Of a DNA stretch of 42,521 bases, positions 1-9,100 are shown piece by piece. The position numbers were made by a program, and so were the translations under genes. How positions within the stretch are numbered: position 1 is the first letter of the stretch; every line of letters begins with the position of its first letter. Source of the stretch: Sphingomonas segetis (GTDB lineage Bacteria; Pseudomonadota; Alphaproteobacteria; Sphingomonadales; Sphingomonadaceae); the NCBI RefSeq assembly GCF_009720245.1, contig NZ_WJSQ01000005.1, positions 1 through 42,521 on the forward strand. The letters run 5' to 3'. The notes below the pieces were generated by a model, which saw nothing but the letters and a program-made list of their open reading frames with translations, did no database searches and was not told the DNA's origin.

Positions 1-282
1 AGCGCGCGGCTGCTGCTCGCGCCGCTGCTCGCCGGGCTCGTGGGGCTGGCGACCGGTCGCGCGCTGGCGTGGCGAAGGGTGCCGCTTGCCTCTGTGCTGG
101 CGGAATGCGGGGCGCGCGAAACATTCCATCGGGCGCGTTCAGTGCACGGCGACGCGCAAATCATCGAATTCCAGGATTCGAGCGCGCAAAAGGCGCTTGC
201 CCAGGCGGACCTGCTCGTCCGCCAGCGCGCGAATTCACCCGCGCTCGAGCCCGGAGCCGAAGTGGACGTGCTCGACTTCTAG
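1..282 (+). CDS. MoeA-like molybdopterin molybdotransferase, C-terminal part
   Basis: Partial gene: the frame is open from base 1 and ends at the stop at 280-282, leaving 93 residues. The visible part resembles the last domain of MoeA-type proteins, which insert molybdate into molybdopterin in the cytoplasm. It has a run of small hydrophobic residues, then an Arg-rich strand, a QDSSAQKALAQADLL segment in the place of the usual Gly-Ser ... ADG loop, and the closing PGAEVDVLDF strand typical of the MoeA C-terminal beta domain. The catalytic MPT-binding domain lies outside the window. The next two genes are a cytochrome b and a molybdoenzyme that needs this cofactor, which fits. The identification rests on this short tail, so another MoeA-related protein is possible. 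Confidence 0.55.
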   Translation, partial: SARLLLAPLLAGLVGLATGRALAWRRVPLASVLAECGARETFHRARSVHGDAQIIEFQDSSAQKALAQADLLVRQRANSPALEPGAEVDVLDF

Positions 283-347
283 TCCTGACCGGCAAGCTAT
301 CGCCGGCGCCCCCCATTCGCTATTCTCGTCCCGCGGAGAGGCAGCGG

Positions 348-1115
348 ATGGACCAGCCTGCGGCAATGAACGAGCCGATCGAGGCGGATGTGCCGCCGCC
401 TGCGCCGCCCCGCATCGTCTATCGCCACCGCCTGCCGACGCGTATCTGGCACTGGGTCAACGCCCTCACCGTGTTCGTCATGCTGATGAGTGGCCTGATG
501 ATCTTGAACGCCCATCCGCGGCTCTACTGGGGCCAGTACGGCGCCAACTTCGACCATGCCTGGCTGGAGCTCGGCTCCCGGCCGTTCCCCGGCTGGGCGA
601 CCATCCCGTCGACCTACAACCTCGCCGCCGCGCGGCGCTGGCACCTCGCCTTCGCCTGGGTCCTCGTCGCCGGGCTGGTGCTGTTCCTGCTCGTCAGCCT
701 GTGGAACCGTCACGTCCAGCGCGACCTCACCCCGACCGGCGAGGAGGTGAAGCCGAAGCACATCTGGAACGACATCCGCCAGCATGCGCGGTTGCGTTTT
801 CCGACCGGCGACGCCGCGCTCCGCTACAACATCCTCCAGAAGCTCAGCTATGCGGCAGTAATCTTCGTCCTGCTTCCGCTGATGCTGCTCACTGGCCTCG
901 CCATGTCGCCGGCGATCGACGCCGCCTGGCCGTGGCTGCTCGACATTTTCGGCGGGCGGCAGTCGGCGCGCTCGATCCATTTCATTTGCGCCGCCGCGAT
1001 CCTCGCGTTCATCCTCGTCCACCTCGTGATGGTGGCGCTCGCCGGACCCATCAACGAGATCGTCTCGATGATCACCGGGCGCTTCCGCGTGCCGCCTGAA
1101 AGGACCGAGGAATGA
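348..1115 (+). CDS. Di-heme cytochrome b561-type membrane subunit
   Basis: A 255-residue membrane protein of the cytochrome b561/hydrogenase b-subunit type, expected to pass electrons between the quinone pool and a periplasmic partner. Hydrophobic segments lie at about residues 36-54, 97-118, 167-187 and 208-232. Histidines at the right places for two b hemes are His35 (RIWHWVN), His99 (RRWHL), His211 (SIHF) and His225 (LVHL). The start at 348 is preceded by GGAGAGG and removes a longer reading of the frame without family similarity. The stop overlaps the start of the next gene (ATGA), so the two are translationally coupled and probably form one redox complex, in the manner of MsrQ-MsrP. The physiological substrate cannot be told from the sequence. 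Confidence 0.85.
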   Translation: MDQPAAMNEPIEADVPPPAPPRIVYRHRLPTRIWHWVNALTVFVMLMSGLMILNAHPRLYWGQYGANFDHAWLELGSRPFPGWATIPSTYNLAAARRWHLAFAWVLVAGLVLFLLVSLWNRHVQRDLTPTGEEVKPKHIWNDIRQHARLRFPTGDAALRYNILQKLSYAAVIFVLLPLMLLTGLAMSPAIDAAWPWLLDIFGGRQSARSIHFICAAAILAFILVHLVMVALAGPINEIVSMITGRFRVPPERTEE

Positions 1116-1858
1116 TCGGCCGGCGACGGTTCATCGCCGCGGCTTCGTCGGGGCTGCTGCTCGGCGGCTGCGACCGGTTGAACAACAGCCCGGGCTTCCG
1201 CTCGGTGCTGCGCTCGGCCGAGGGGCTGAACTTGCGCGCGCAGCGGCTGGTCTCGGCTCGCGACGCGCTGGCGCGCGAGTACAGCGAAGCCGACATGTCG
1301 CCGTTCTTCCGGTCGAACGGAACCGCCCATCCAGGCACGCCCGAATATGCGCGCCACCTCGCCGAGAATTTCGCCAACTGGCGGTTGGTCGTCGACGGCC
1401 TCGTCGCGCGGCCGCTGTCGATCCCGCTTCACGTGCTCAAGTCGATCCCGCACCGGGTCCAGATCACGCGCCACGACTGCGTCGAGGGATGGAGCGCGAT
1501 CGGCGAGTGGCACGGGCTCGAGCTGTCGCGAATCCTCGAAGCCGCGGGCCTGAGCACGCGCGCGAAATATATCGTCTTCCACTGCGCCGACCGGTTCGGC
1601 GACAAGCCTTACTACGAGAGCATCGACCTGATCGACGCCTTTCACCCGCAAACGATCATGGCGTGGGGCATGAACGGCCATTTGCTCCCCGTCCCCAACG
1701 GCGCGCCGCTCCGCCTCCGGGTCGAGCGCCAGCTCGGCTACAAGCATGCCAAGTACGTCCAGCGCATCCAGGCGGTCGAGACCCTTGCCGGAATCCACGG
1801 CGGCAAGGGCGGCTACTGGGAGGATAATGTCGACTACGAATGGTATGCCGGCATCTGA
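1112..1858 (+). CDS. Tat-exported molybdopterin-dependent oxidoreductase, sulfite-oxidase fold
   Basis: A 248-residue protein with a twin-arginine leader (MIGRRRFIAAASSG) that also carries a lipobox-like LLGGC ending at Cys20, so it may be an exported lipoprotein. The rest matches the oxidoreductase molybdopterin-binding domain of the sulfite oxidase/MsrP superfamily. Cys123 in HDCVEGWSAIGEW is the expected molybdenum ligand, followed by the FHCADRFGDKPYYES and LPVPNGAPLRLRVERQLGYK segments that line the cofactor pocket. It overlaps the cytochrome b561-like gene by 4 bp, and a MoeA-like gene lies just upstream, giving a small cofactor/enzyme/electron-partner cluster. Methionine sulfoxide, sulfite or another S- or N-oxide are all possible substrates. 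Confidence 0.87.
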   Translation: MIGRRRFIAAASSGLLLGGCDRLNNSPGFRSVLRSAEGLNLRAQRLVSARDALAREYSEADMSPFFRSNGTAHPGTPEYARHLAENFANWRLVVDGLVARPLSIPLHVLKSIPHRVQITRHDCVEGWSAIGEWHGLELSRILEAAGLSTRAKYIVFHCADRFGDKPYYESIDLIDAFHPQTIMAWGMNGHLLPVPNGAPLRLRVERQLGYKHAKYVQRIQAVETLAGIHGGKGGYWEDNVDYEWYAGI

Positions 1859-1928
1859 CTGCGCGAGGCAATGGTGGATTCGGTAATTACCTATGGGGGC
1901 GGCGGTAACGACGGGCTAGTGCAGGCCC

Positions 1929-3167
1929 ATGCCTGAAGTATCGACCGGCGAGAGGATCGTGACTCGCGGCGAGCAGATGCTCGCGTTGCGGCGGCGGCGA
2001 ATGGCCGCCTCGCACCCGTTTTTCCGCGGCGGCTTCCGGCCGTTCTTTTTCGGCGGAGCGGCCTGGGCGCTGATCGCGCTGACCTTGTGGATTTGTTCGC
2101 TCACCGGCGAGATTACGCTTCCGACTGCGATCGATGCGCTCTCCTGGCACCGGCATGAAATGCTGTTCGGCTTCGTCGGCGCGATCATCAGCGGATTCCT
2201 CCTGACCGCCGTCCCCAACTGGACCGGACGCCTGCCGATCGCCGGCTGGCCGCTCGTTGGCCTGTCCGCCCTGTGGCTCGCGGCGCGGCTCGCCTTGCTC
2301 TTCTCCGGACTGACCGGCCTTTGGCTCGCCGCCCTGCTCGACGTCGGCTTCTTCTTCGTGCTCGGGCTTCTCGCCGCGCGCGAGGTGCTCGAATCGAAGA
2401 ACCGCAACCTGCCCATCGTCGGGGTGATCCTGCTGTTCGGAACCGCGGACGCGGTCGACTATCTCGCGATCACCGGCACCCTCGGGGCGCCCGATCTCGG
2501 ATGGCAGATCGCCCTCTCGCTGGTCGTCCTCCTGATCTCGCTCATCGGCGGCCGGATCATCCCGTCCTTCACGCGCAATTGGATGGCCAAGCAGGGCATT
2601 AAGAATGGCTTGCCGACGCAGGCGGGCCGCTTCGACCTGTTCGTCATCGCCGCGACGGCGGTGGCGCTCATCGCCTGGCTTGCAGGCCCGGCGGAAGCGC
2701 CCATCGGAATCGTGCTGCTCGCAGCAGCGGTCCTGCAAGCAGCGAGACTGGCGCGCTGGCGCGGCTACCGGGCGGTCGCCGATCCGCTCGTTCTGGTCCT
2801 CCACGTCGGCTATGCTTGGGTGCCGATCGGCCTTGCGCTGCTCGGCTGCAGCTTGATGGGCCTCGTCCCTCGGAGCGCGGCGATCCACGCGCTGACGGCC
2901 GGCGCGATGGCGACGATGATCCTGGCGGTGATGACCCGCGCCAGCCTCGGCCACACCGCGCGCGAGCTCAAGGCGAACGCAGCGACGACCGCCGTCTACG
3001 CACTCGTCACCGTGGGCGCGATCCTGCGCGTCGCTGCCTCGCTGCGGCTGATCGACTATAATTTGGGTATCGAAGTCGCGGGGCTCGCCTGGGGCGGCGC
3101 CTTCCTGCTGTTCCTGATCGCTTACGCCCCGGTGCTGTGGAAGCCGCGGCTTGGCGAGAAGCGCTGA
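1929..3167 (+). CDS. nnrS: NnrS family heme/copper membrane protein
   Basis: A 412-residue polytopic protein with about twelve hydrophobic helices. The N-terminal HPFFRGGFRPFFFGGAAWA segment and the following WHRHEMLFGFVGAIISGFLLTAVPNWTG region are signatures of NnrS. NnrS of Rhodobacter is a heme- and copper-containing membrane protein made under nitric-oxide-linked control, and related proteins protect against nitrosative stress. The start is ATG 1929 with only a weak ribosome binding site. It stands 70 bp after the molybdoenzyme gene and 300 bp before fixLJ, so the neighbourhood is about respiration and gas response. I see no NO reductase or denitrification gene in the window, and no clear FNR/FixK box in front of it. 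Confidence 0.9.
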   Translation: MPEVSTGERIVTRGEQMLALRRRRMAASHPFFRGGFRPFFFGGAAWALIALTLWICSLTGEITLPTAIDALSWHRHEMLFGFVGAIISGFLLTAVPNWTGRLPIAGWPLVGLSALWLAARLALLFSGLTGLWLAALLDVGFFFVLGLLAAREVLESKNRNLPIVGVILLFGTADAVDYLAITGTLGAPDLGWQIALSLVVLLISLIGGRIIPSFTRNWMAKQGIKNGLPTQAGRFDLFVIAATAVALIAWLAGPAEAPIGIVLLAAAVLQAARLARWRGYRAVADPLVLVLHVGYAWVPIGLALLGCSLMGLVPRSAAIHALTAGAMATMILAVMTRASLGHTARELKANAATTAVYALVTVGAILRVAASLRLIDYNLGIEVAGLAWGGAFLLFLIAYAPVLWKPRLGEKR

Positions 3168-3196
3168 TCGGCTTGGGCAACTGCTGCGACGGAAGC

Positions 3197-3370
3197 TTAT
3201 TCGCCCGTTGCGTTCTTCTTGCCGGCATCCGCGATGGCGCGGTCGATAAGGCGCAGCGAGCGGGGCCGGCCCTCGGCCTCGACCCTTCGGCGATAACGGG
3301 CAAGGCGGTGCGCGAGGTCGGACGGGGGAAGCCCCTCGACGTCCTTTGCGGTGGAATCGATCTCTTTCAT
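3197..3370 (-). CDS. Small conserved-looking protein, unknown function
   Basis: A 57-residue, charged, soluble protein with no signal peptide or membrane segment. The sequence is rich in Arg and Glu through the middle (SDLAHRLARYRRRVEAEG), is probably mostly helical, and ends in Lys/Asn. I do not recognise the family. The frame stays open further upstream, but ATG 3368-3370 is preferred because the extra residues are of low quality. The gene is divergent from fixL. On its coding strand, GGAAC (3417-3421) and CGGT (3396-3399) are 17 nt apart, close to the sigma-EcfG consensus GGAAC-N16/17-CGTT. It may therefore belong to the general stress response; this is weak inference. Confidence 0.5.
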   Translation of the reverse strand: MKEIDSTAKDVEGLPPSDLAHRLARYRRRVEAEGRPRSLRLIDRAIADAGKKNATGE

Positions 3371-3467
3371 CCTAATCGAGGGAGTAACCGCAGCCACCGC
3401 GCCTTTCGATAAGTATGTTCCCTGATGATTCGGGCAAGGCAACCTGCCACCACGCCCAGGCAATGCT

Positions 3468-4616
3468 ATGAGCCAACCCATGAACCCGCCCGCATCCCCG
3501 ACGCCGGTCGAGGCGGAAGCCCATCTCCGCACGATCCTCGCGACCGTTCCGGACGCGATGGTGGTGATCGACGAGCGCGGCTCGATCCTTTCGTTCAGCG
3601 CGGCGGCGGAAAAGATGTTCGGCTATGCCGAGGCGGAAGTCGTCGGCAGGAACGTGAAGATGCTGATGCCGTCACCGGACCGGGAGCGGCACGATCAATA
3701 TCTGGAAAACTATCTCACAACCGGAAAGCGAAAGATCATCGGCATCGGCCGGGTGACGACGGCGCTGCACCGCGACGGCAACACCTTCCCGATCGAGCTT
3801 GCCGTCGGCGAAGCCTGGAGCGCCGAGCGCCGCATCTTCACCGGTTTCATCCGCGACCTGACCGAGCGCCAGGAAACCCTGCTTCGGCTGCAGGACCTGC
3901 AATCGGAGCTCGCCCATGTCGGCCGCGTCAGCGAAATGGGGACGCTCGCTTCGTCGCTGGCGCACGAGCTCAACCAGCCGCTGACCGCCGTTGCCAGCTA
4001 CTGCGAAAGCGCCCGCGACCTGCTCAGCGATGACCCGGACGAGGAAACGCTCGCCATGATCCGCGAGGCGATGGACGAAGCCGCAAAGCAGGCAGTCCGC
4101 GCCGGCCAGATCGTCCGGCGCCTGCGCGACTTCATGACCTACGGCGAAACCGAACGCCGCGTCGAAAGCCTGCAGCGGCTGATCAACGAGGCCAATGCGC
4201 TGGCGCTCGTCGGCTCGCGCGAGTACGGAATCGACCTGCAGATGTCGCTGGACGCGAGCGCGGACCTCGTCCTCGTCGATCGCATCCAGATCCAGCAGGT
4301 GCTCGTCAACCTGATCCGCAATGCCATCGACGCGATGATCGGCAGTGCTGTCCGTGTCCTCTCGATCCGCACCGCGGCGGGGCCCGACAGCTTCGTCACG
4401 ATCACGGTCGAGGACACCGGCTCGGGAATCCAGCCGTCGGTCGCACCCCAGCTGTTCCAGCCGTTCGTCACCTCGAAGCAGAACGGGATGGGAATCGGCC
4501 TGTCGATCTGCCGGACGATTGTCCAGGCGCATGGCGGGCGGATATGGTTCGAGCCGGGCGCGCGCGACGGCACCGCCTTTCACTTCACCCTTCCTTCCGG
4601 AGAAACCAGGGCATGA
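3468..4616 (+). CDS. fixL: FixL-like heme-PAS oxygen-sensor histidine kinase
   Basis: A 382-residue soluble sensor kinase. A single PAS domain (about 18-135) closely follows the FixL heme domain: PSPDRERHDQYL holds His75, which aligns with the heme ligand His200 of Bradyrhizobium FixL, and IIGIGR holds Arg95, which aligns with the oxygen-switch Arg220. Two other pocket positions differ: Asn81 stands where Arg206 is, and Lys89 where His214 is. The H-box is SSLAHELNQPL (His166), followed by the N-box NLIRNAIDAM and the glycine-rich ATP lid. No membrane helices are present, so it is cytoplasmic like the Bradyrhizobium protein but shorter. The stop overlaps the fixJ start (ATGA). It probably phosphorylates FixJ at low oxygen. 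Confidence 0.92.
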   Translation: MSQPMNPPASPTPVEAEAHLRTILATVPDAMVVIDERGSILSFSAAAEKMFGYAEAEVVGRNVKMLMPSPDRERHDQYLENYLTTGKRKIIGIGRVTTALHRDGNTFPIELAVGEAWSAERRIFTGFIRDLTERQETLLRLQDLQSELAHVGRVSEMGTLASSLAHELNQPLTAVASYCESARDLLSDDPDEETLAMIREAMDEAAKQAVRAGQIVRRLRDFMTYGETERRVESLQRLINEANALALVGSREYGIDLQMSLDASADLVLVDRIQIQQVLVNLIRNAIDAMIGSAVRVLSIRTAAGPDSFVTITVEDTGSGIQPSVAPQLFQPFVTSKQNGMGIGLSICRTIVQAHGGRIWFEPGARDGTAFHFTLPSGETRA

Positions 4617-5230
4617 GCAACGAAGAGCATCGGCTGGTTCACCTCGTCGACGACGACGAAGCGATCCGCCGCTCGGTCGGGTTCATGCTCAAGACTTCGG
4701 GCTTCCAAGTGCGCACTTACGAGAGCGGCACCGATCTCCTGAGGGCCGCGGCCGGCCTCGAGCCGGGCACCATTCTCCTCGACATCCGGATGCCGGGGAT
4801 GGACGGGCTCGAGGTGCAGTCGGCGCTTCGCGACAAGGGCATCGCGCTCCCCGTCATCATCATGACCGGCCACGGCGACGTCAGCCTTGCCGTCCACGCG
4901 ATGAAAGCCGGCGCCATCGACTTCATCGAAAAGCCGTTCGAGAAAGCCGTGCTGATCGGCGCGATCGAGCAGGCGATCGACCGGCTCGAACATGCTGCCG
5001 TCAGCCGCGACCGCGCCGACGAGGCGGCCGTCAGGCTCGAGGCGCTGACCCCGCGCGAGCGCGAGGTTCTCGACGGCCTCGCCAGGGGCCTGCCCAACAA
5101 GACCATCGCGTACGACCTTGGCATCAGCCCGCGCACCGTCGAAATCCATCGCGCCAATTTGATGACCAAACTCGAAGTGAGGAGCCTGTCCGAAGCGCTC
5201 CGAATCGCCTTCGCCGCCGAGAGCAAGTAG
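4613..5230 (+). CDS. fixJ: FixJ-type response regulator
   Basis: A 205-residue two-domain regulator, the usual FixJ length. The receiver domain (about 6-120) has the acidic pocket VDDDE, the phospho-acceptor Asp57 in ILLDIRMPG, the conserved Thr in MTGHGD and Lys107 in EKPF. The LuxR/NarL-type helix-turn-helix (about 140-203) carries LTPREREVLDGLARGLPNKTIAYDLGISPRTVEIHR. The start used is ATG 4613, which overlaps the fixL stop; a longer frame from 4544 lies inside the fixL 3' end. In rhizobia FixJ activates fixK and nifA; here no fixK lies directly beside it, although two Crp/Fnr-type genes occur 34-36 kb further on. Its targets are unknown. Confidence 0.93.
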   Translation: MSNEEHRLVHLVDDDEAIRRSVGFMLKTSGFQVRTYESGTDLLRAAAGLEPGTILLDIRMPGMDGLEVQSALRDKGIALPVIIMTGHGDVSLAVHAMKAGAIDFIEKPFEKAVLIGAIEQAIDRLEHAAVSRDRADEAAVRLEALTPREREVLDGLARGLPNKTIAYDLGISPRTVEIHRANLMTKLEVRSLSEALRIAFAAESK

Positions 5231-5309
5231 CGCCTCAGGGAAATTACGGATTCCGGGAAGGCACGTTCGCAATCCATATCGAGCGCCGTTCGATGAATGG
5301 GAGTGATCG

Positions 5310-5735
5310 ATGACGACCCGCCAGCAAACTCAAGTCCTTGTTGCCCGCGACGAGATCGTCGCACCGCCTGAGCCACGCGCTTGCGAAGACCAGAGCTTCG
5401 AGCTTCCGGGCCGCCTCTATGTGGCGATGATCACGATGTTCACCGGCTTCGTGGCGGTGCTGGCCCTTGCCTTCACCGGCGGGCACATGGGCGTCGCTTA
5501 TGGCGTGATCTTCGCCTTCATCGCCGCCTTCTTCGCGATCCCGGCGATGTTCCCGGGAATGGCGCCCGACGACCGCCGTAGCAAGGCGCTCAGCTGGGCC
5601 ATGTTCAACTACAAGGGCGTGACGACCGCCACCGGCCGCACGAGCGCGAAAGACGCGACCGTCCTCGTGCTGCTCCTGCCGAGCCTGATCCTGTGCTTCG
5701 CGGTCGCAGTGGCGCTGATCGCAGCGGTCGTCTGA
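5310..5735 (+). CDS. Small integral membrane protein, unknown function
   Basis: A 141-residue protein with a polar N-terminus of about 35 residues and three likely transmembrane helices: about 38-58 (LYVAMITMFTGFVAVLALAF), 62-84 and 117-140. A polar loop with SKALSWAMFNYKGVTTATGRTS lies before the last helix. I do not recognise a characterised family. The start at 5310 has GGGAGTG a few bases upstream. It follows fixJ by 79 bp on the same strand and may be cotranscribed or controlled by it. Aromatic and Met residues near the membrane faces are present, but no clear heme or metal motif. Confidence 0.7.
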   Translation: MTTRQQTQVLVARDEIVAPPEPRACEDQSFELPGRLYVAMITMFTGFVAVLALAFTGGHMGVAYGVIFAFIAAFFAIPAMFPGMAPDDRRSKALSWAMFNYKGVTTATGRTSAKDATVLVLLLPSLILCFAVAVALIAAVV

Positions 5736-5758
5736 ACTGCCGGACGCCGTTGCAGCGT

Positions 5759-5788
5759 TGGCCCCGGACCTAGCCGCTTCTGGGGCCA
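5759..5788 (+). terminator. Stem-loop after the membrane protein gene
   Basis: TGGCCCC (5759-5765) pairs with GGGGCCA (5782-5788) around a 16-nt loop, 24 bp after the stop of the preceding gene. No T-run follows, so this is at most a weak or Rho-assisted terminator. Confidence 0.25.
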
Positions 5789-5846
5789 GCGTACCGCTGC
5801 TCGGCTGGCCGGCGGCGATCCTCATCGCCTCCGCAATGTCCCTGCC

Positions 5847-6074
5847 CTACTCGCTCTGGCGCGCGCGAACCTGGAAGTCGACAGTGAAGCCGGCGAACAG
5901 GTACCGGCCCATGGGACCGAACATCTGCGGATAGCTATTGCCATTGCCCTGCGCGAGGCCCTGCATCGGCTGATCGCGGTCGAAGATGTTGACGCCCATG
6001 CGCAGGTTGAGACCAAAAGCCGACGCGGCTCGCGGATTTACGCCGATTCGCGGCGGAACAACGAACTTAGCCAC
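5847..6074 (-). pseudogene. Relic of a TonB-dependent receptor (C-terminal strands only)
   Basis: On the minus strand about 60 codons up to the stop at 5847-5849 read like the end of a TonB-dependent outer-membrane receptor. A LNLRMGVNIFDRDQP strand is followed by NGNSYPQMFGPMGRYLFAG and FTVDFQ, the usual last beta-strands (NLFDRDPP ... YDPLGRYFFAG). Similarity starts near 6020; further upstream the frame gives unrelated sequence and stops, so some 900 residues of plug and barrel are missing. It cannot make a functional receptor. It sits exactly at the left edge of the glycan-utilisation locus, so it may mark a deletion or replacement event there. The complete receptor at 16008-18908 has a different C-terminus. 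Confidence 0.65.
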
Positions 6075-6121
6075 ACAGCAATATCAATGACTTAGAAAAT
6101 CCTTGCGGAACGAGGAAGGCC

Positions 6122-9100
6122 CTAATTCCGACGCCCGATGGAGTCGTTTAGTGAGGCACATGCGGCCGGTTTGATGCCTTCGATGCGAACGCGCCGATCC
6201 TGCCTCAGGTCGCGCGCATCACGGACCAGAGGCTCCGGGCCGCTGCCCAGCCCGCGCCAGAGCGCGCTGTTGAATGCTTCGCTGTCGAGACGGTCTTCGC
6301 TGGCGAAATTCTGGTCCTTCATCGCCGCTGCCCAGTATCCCGCATCGTGATTGCTGCAGTCGGTTGCCGGCGATCGGCTCGCAACGAATCGTTCGGCAGG
6401 GATCGGCAACTCGGTTGTTCGCAGCACTTCTGCCGCGTCCGCGCGATAACTCCATCGCGACTGGCTGGGATCAAAGATGTCGACCATCGGCATGGCGAGC
6501 GCATCGTTAAAGCCCAGCGGCTCCAAACCGAGCACCGTTTCGATCGTGCGCAGAATGTTGATGGTCGTGTAGCGCGTGGAAACCAGCACATTCTGGCGCA
6601 CATATGGTCCCACCACGAAAGCGAGACTTCGACGGGCGTCGACGTGGTCGGCGCCGTTCTGCGCGTCGTCCTCGATGACGAAGATCAGAGTGGAATCCGC
6701 CGCCTTGCCGCGGGAGATCCGCTCCACGATGAGTCCCAGAGAATAATCATTGTCGGCGATTTGCGTCTCGACCGTGTTCACACCGTCGATCGCCTGGTCG
6801 AAGTCGCCGAAATGGTCGTTCGGCAGGCGCAGCAAAGTGAGCTGCGGAAGCGTTCCCGCCGCCTCTTGCTCGTCATATTCGCGCTGCCATTCGAGCACTC
6901 GCCAATAGTCAGGCAGCTTCATGTCGAACCCACGGAAATAGGGGTCGCTGCGGCCCGCGAGGAGCCGGTCCCCGGCGGTGAAAATCTGCCGCTTCTCCTT
7001 GAAGGGTTCGCGCACGACAGGCACGAAGCCCGGTGCGGCCGCGTCGTAGATACTTGCGTCGGCGAAGCCGTAGTTGCGGACCGAGATGCCCTCGCGGATC
7101 GCGGCGTCCCAGAGAAACCCCTCGTTCGGGCGGTCGTCGTCATCCGGATCCGCGGCAGTGAGCAAGGCCGGTCCCGGCAGGAGATCGGGATCGGGCGACA
7201 GCTTCGGGTTCGTCGCGACGCGTTCCGCGTGTGATTGCTGCGTGTAGATGAAGCGGTCCGCCTCTTCCGCTTCATAGGCAAGCCCGCGGTCCGCATAGTT
7301 TACGGGCGCCGTCTTCTCGATCAGGTCCGTGGCCCGCGCGGCCGTCGACCAGGCCCAACCCGTCGCCGACACTTCTCCTGAATCGTAGAAATTGTCGAGA
7401 GTCACAAACTGGCGGGCAAGGCGGTGATGGTTGGGCGTGAGCGCCCCGCCAAGGATCGCAAGATGCGGGTCGCCGTTCCCGATCTCCAGGTCACCGAGCA
7501 CCTGATCATAGGTACGGTTCTCCTTGATGATGAAAACCACGTGCTTCACGCGCTTACGGATCTCCGCCATCCGCGCGTCAGCCGCTTCGCGTTCCGCCGT
7601 ACCTGGAAGACCGATGTTTTTTGCGACCTGCGAAGTCGCCGCGGCGAGCGCGTGCTGGTCCGGGAAGGGGAACTCGAGGAGGCCCGACTTCTCGAGCTGA
7701 TAAATATACTGGTTGGCCGCGCCGCACGCCTGGGACTGGCCGCGATAGATTGCGAGCTCGGGCGGGCAGCCCTGCTTGTTCGGGCCCGGTGGGCTCTTGC
7801 GGTTGACGACGAAAACCCGGCTCGCCTTCGCATCGGTCGCGACGGAACTCGGGTACCAGCCGGTCGGGATCAGCGCCTGAACCGGATTTGCAGCCTCACC
7901 CGGGTCGACGACAGCAACGGCATTGATTCCGCCGAGCGTCACCAACAAGCGTGAATTGGGTAAGACGGCCAGGCCATTGGGATTGAGGCCCTTCCCGAGT
8001 TGCGGAGCGACCAGTGATTCCGGAAACGCAAGGCGGGGCTCTGCGACAAGATCGCCAGTGCCCAAGTCGATTATCGCCAATCGGTCGGCATTATCTTCAG
8101 TCGCGATCAAGCGCTTCGATGCCGGGTCGACGAGAATCGCCGTGGGCTCGCCGATCGTCGCGACGCGACTGAAAACCTTTATCCGATCGCCTTCGACGAC
8201 AAGCTCGACCAGCTGGCGGTCTCGCGGCGAAGACACCCAGGCGCGACCGCCGTCGACCCACGCGATCGCGAAGGGGAATTCCCCGCCCGGAACGCCCCTT
8301 GCCGACGGATCGATTTTTCCCGGCCTAAGGTCCTGCTCCGCAACAACTTTCCTCGCAGTTAGATCGACGAGGCTGACCGAGTCATTGTAATAATTCGCTA
8401 CCAGCACCCGGCGGCCGTCCGGACTGAAGGCGACGCCGGCGGCCTGCGGACGCACGCCCGCGCCGAGCCCCGCTTTATGCCCGAGAATGACCTTCGCGGT
8501 GAGCCCGAACTTGGAGCCCTGCCGCGTGAAAAGGTACAGCGCGTCATCGACTCCCCCGCCGACGATGAAGGCGCGCCCGTCGGGGCCCCACGAGATCCCT
8601 CCGAAACTGTTCGGCACCTGCACGCTCTCGATCCAACGCGCGTCCTCGCCGTCGATCGCATAGCGGAACACGTATTGTGTGGACTGCCCCTCCGCGACTT
8701 TCCCGTCCATGCGATTGAAGCGATTGAAGCCGCTCGTCAGGATAAGCATTTCGCGCTTGTCAGGGCTCACAGCAACCGCAGCGGCGCCGTCGGCGACGTA
8801 GGACGGATAGGGTCCCGTGTTCACCACCAGCGGGCTAAATCGGGCGCCCGGTGCCGCAAGCGGAGTGATCGCTTGACCCGTCGGCAGGAGCTGCATCGCC
8901 GGTTGAGCGGCAGGTGCGGTCGACGCGAACGCCTCGCACTGGCCCATCGTCCGGAATGCAACGTCCTGCAATTTGACGGCCAAGGGTGGAGCAATGCCGA
9001 GATCTCGAGCGGCGGCCTCGGTTGCTCCAAGCTTTCGAGGGTCCGTGTGCGTGACCGCTGCGAAGATCGTCAGCGCTTCGAGATAATAGCCCTCGTTCGA

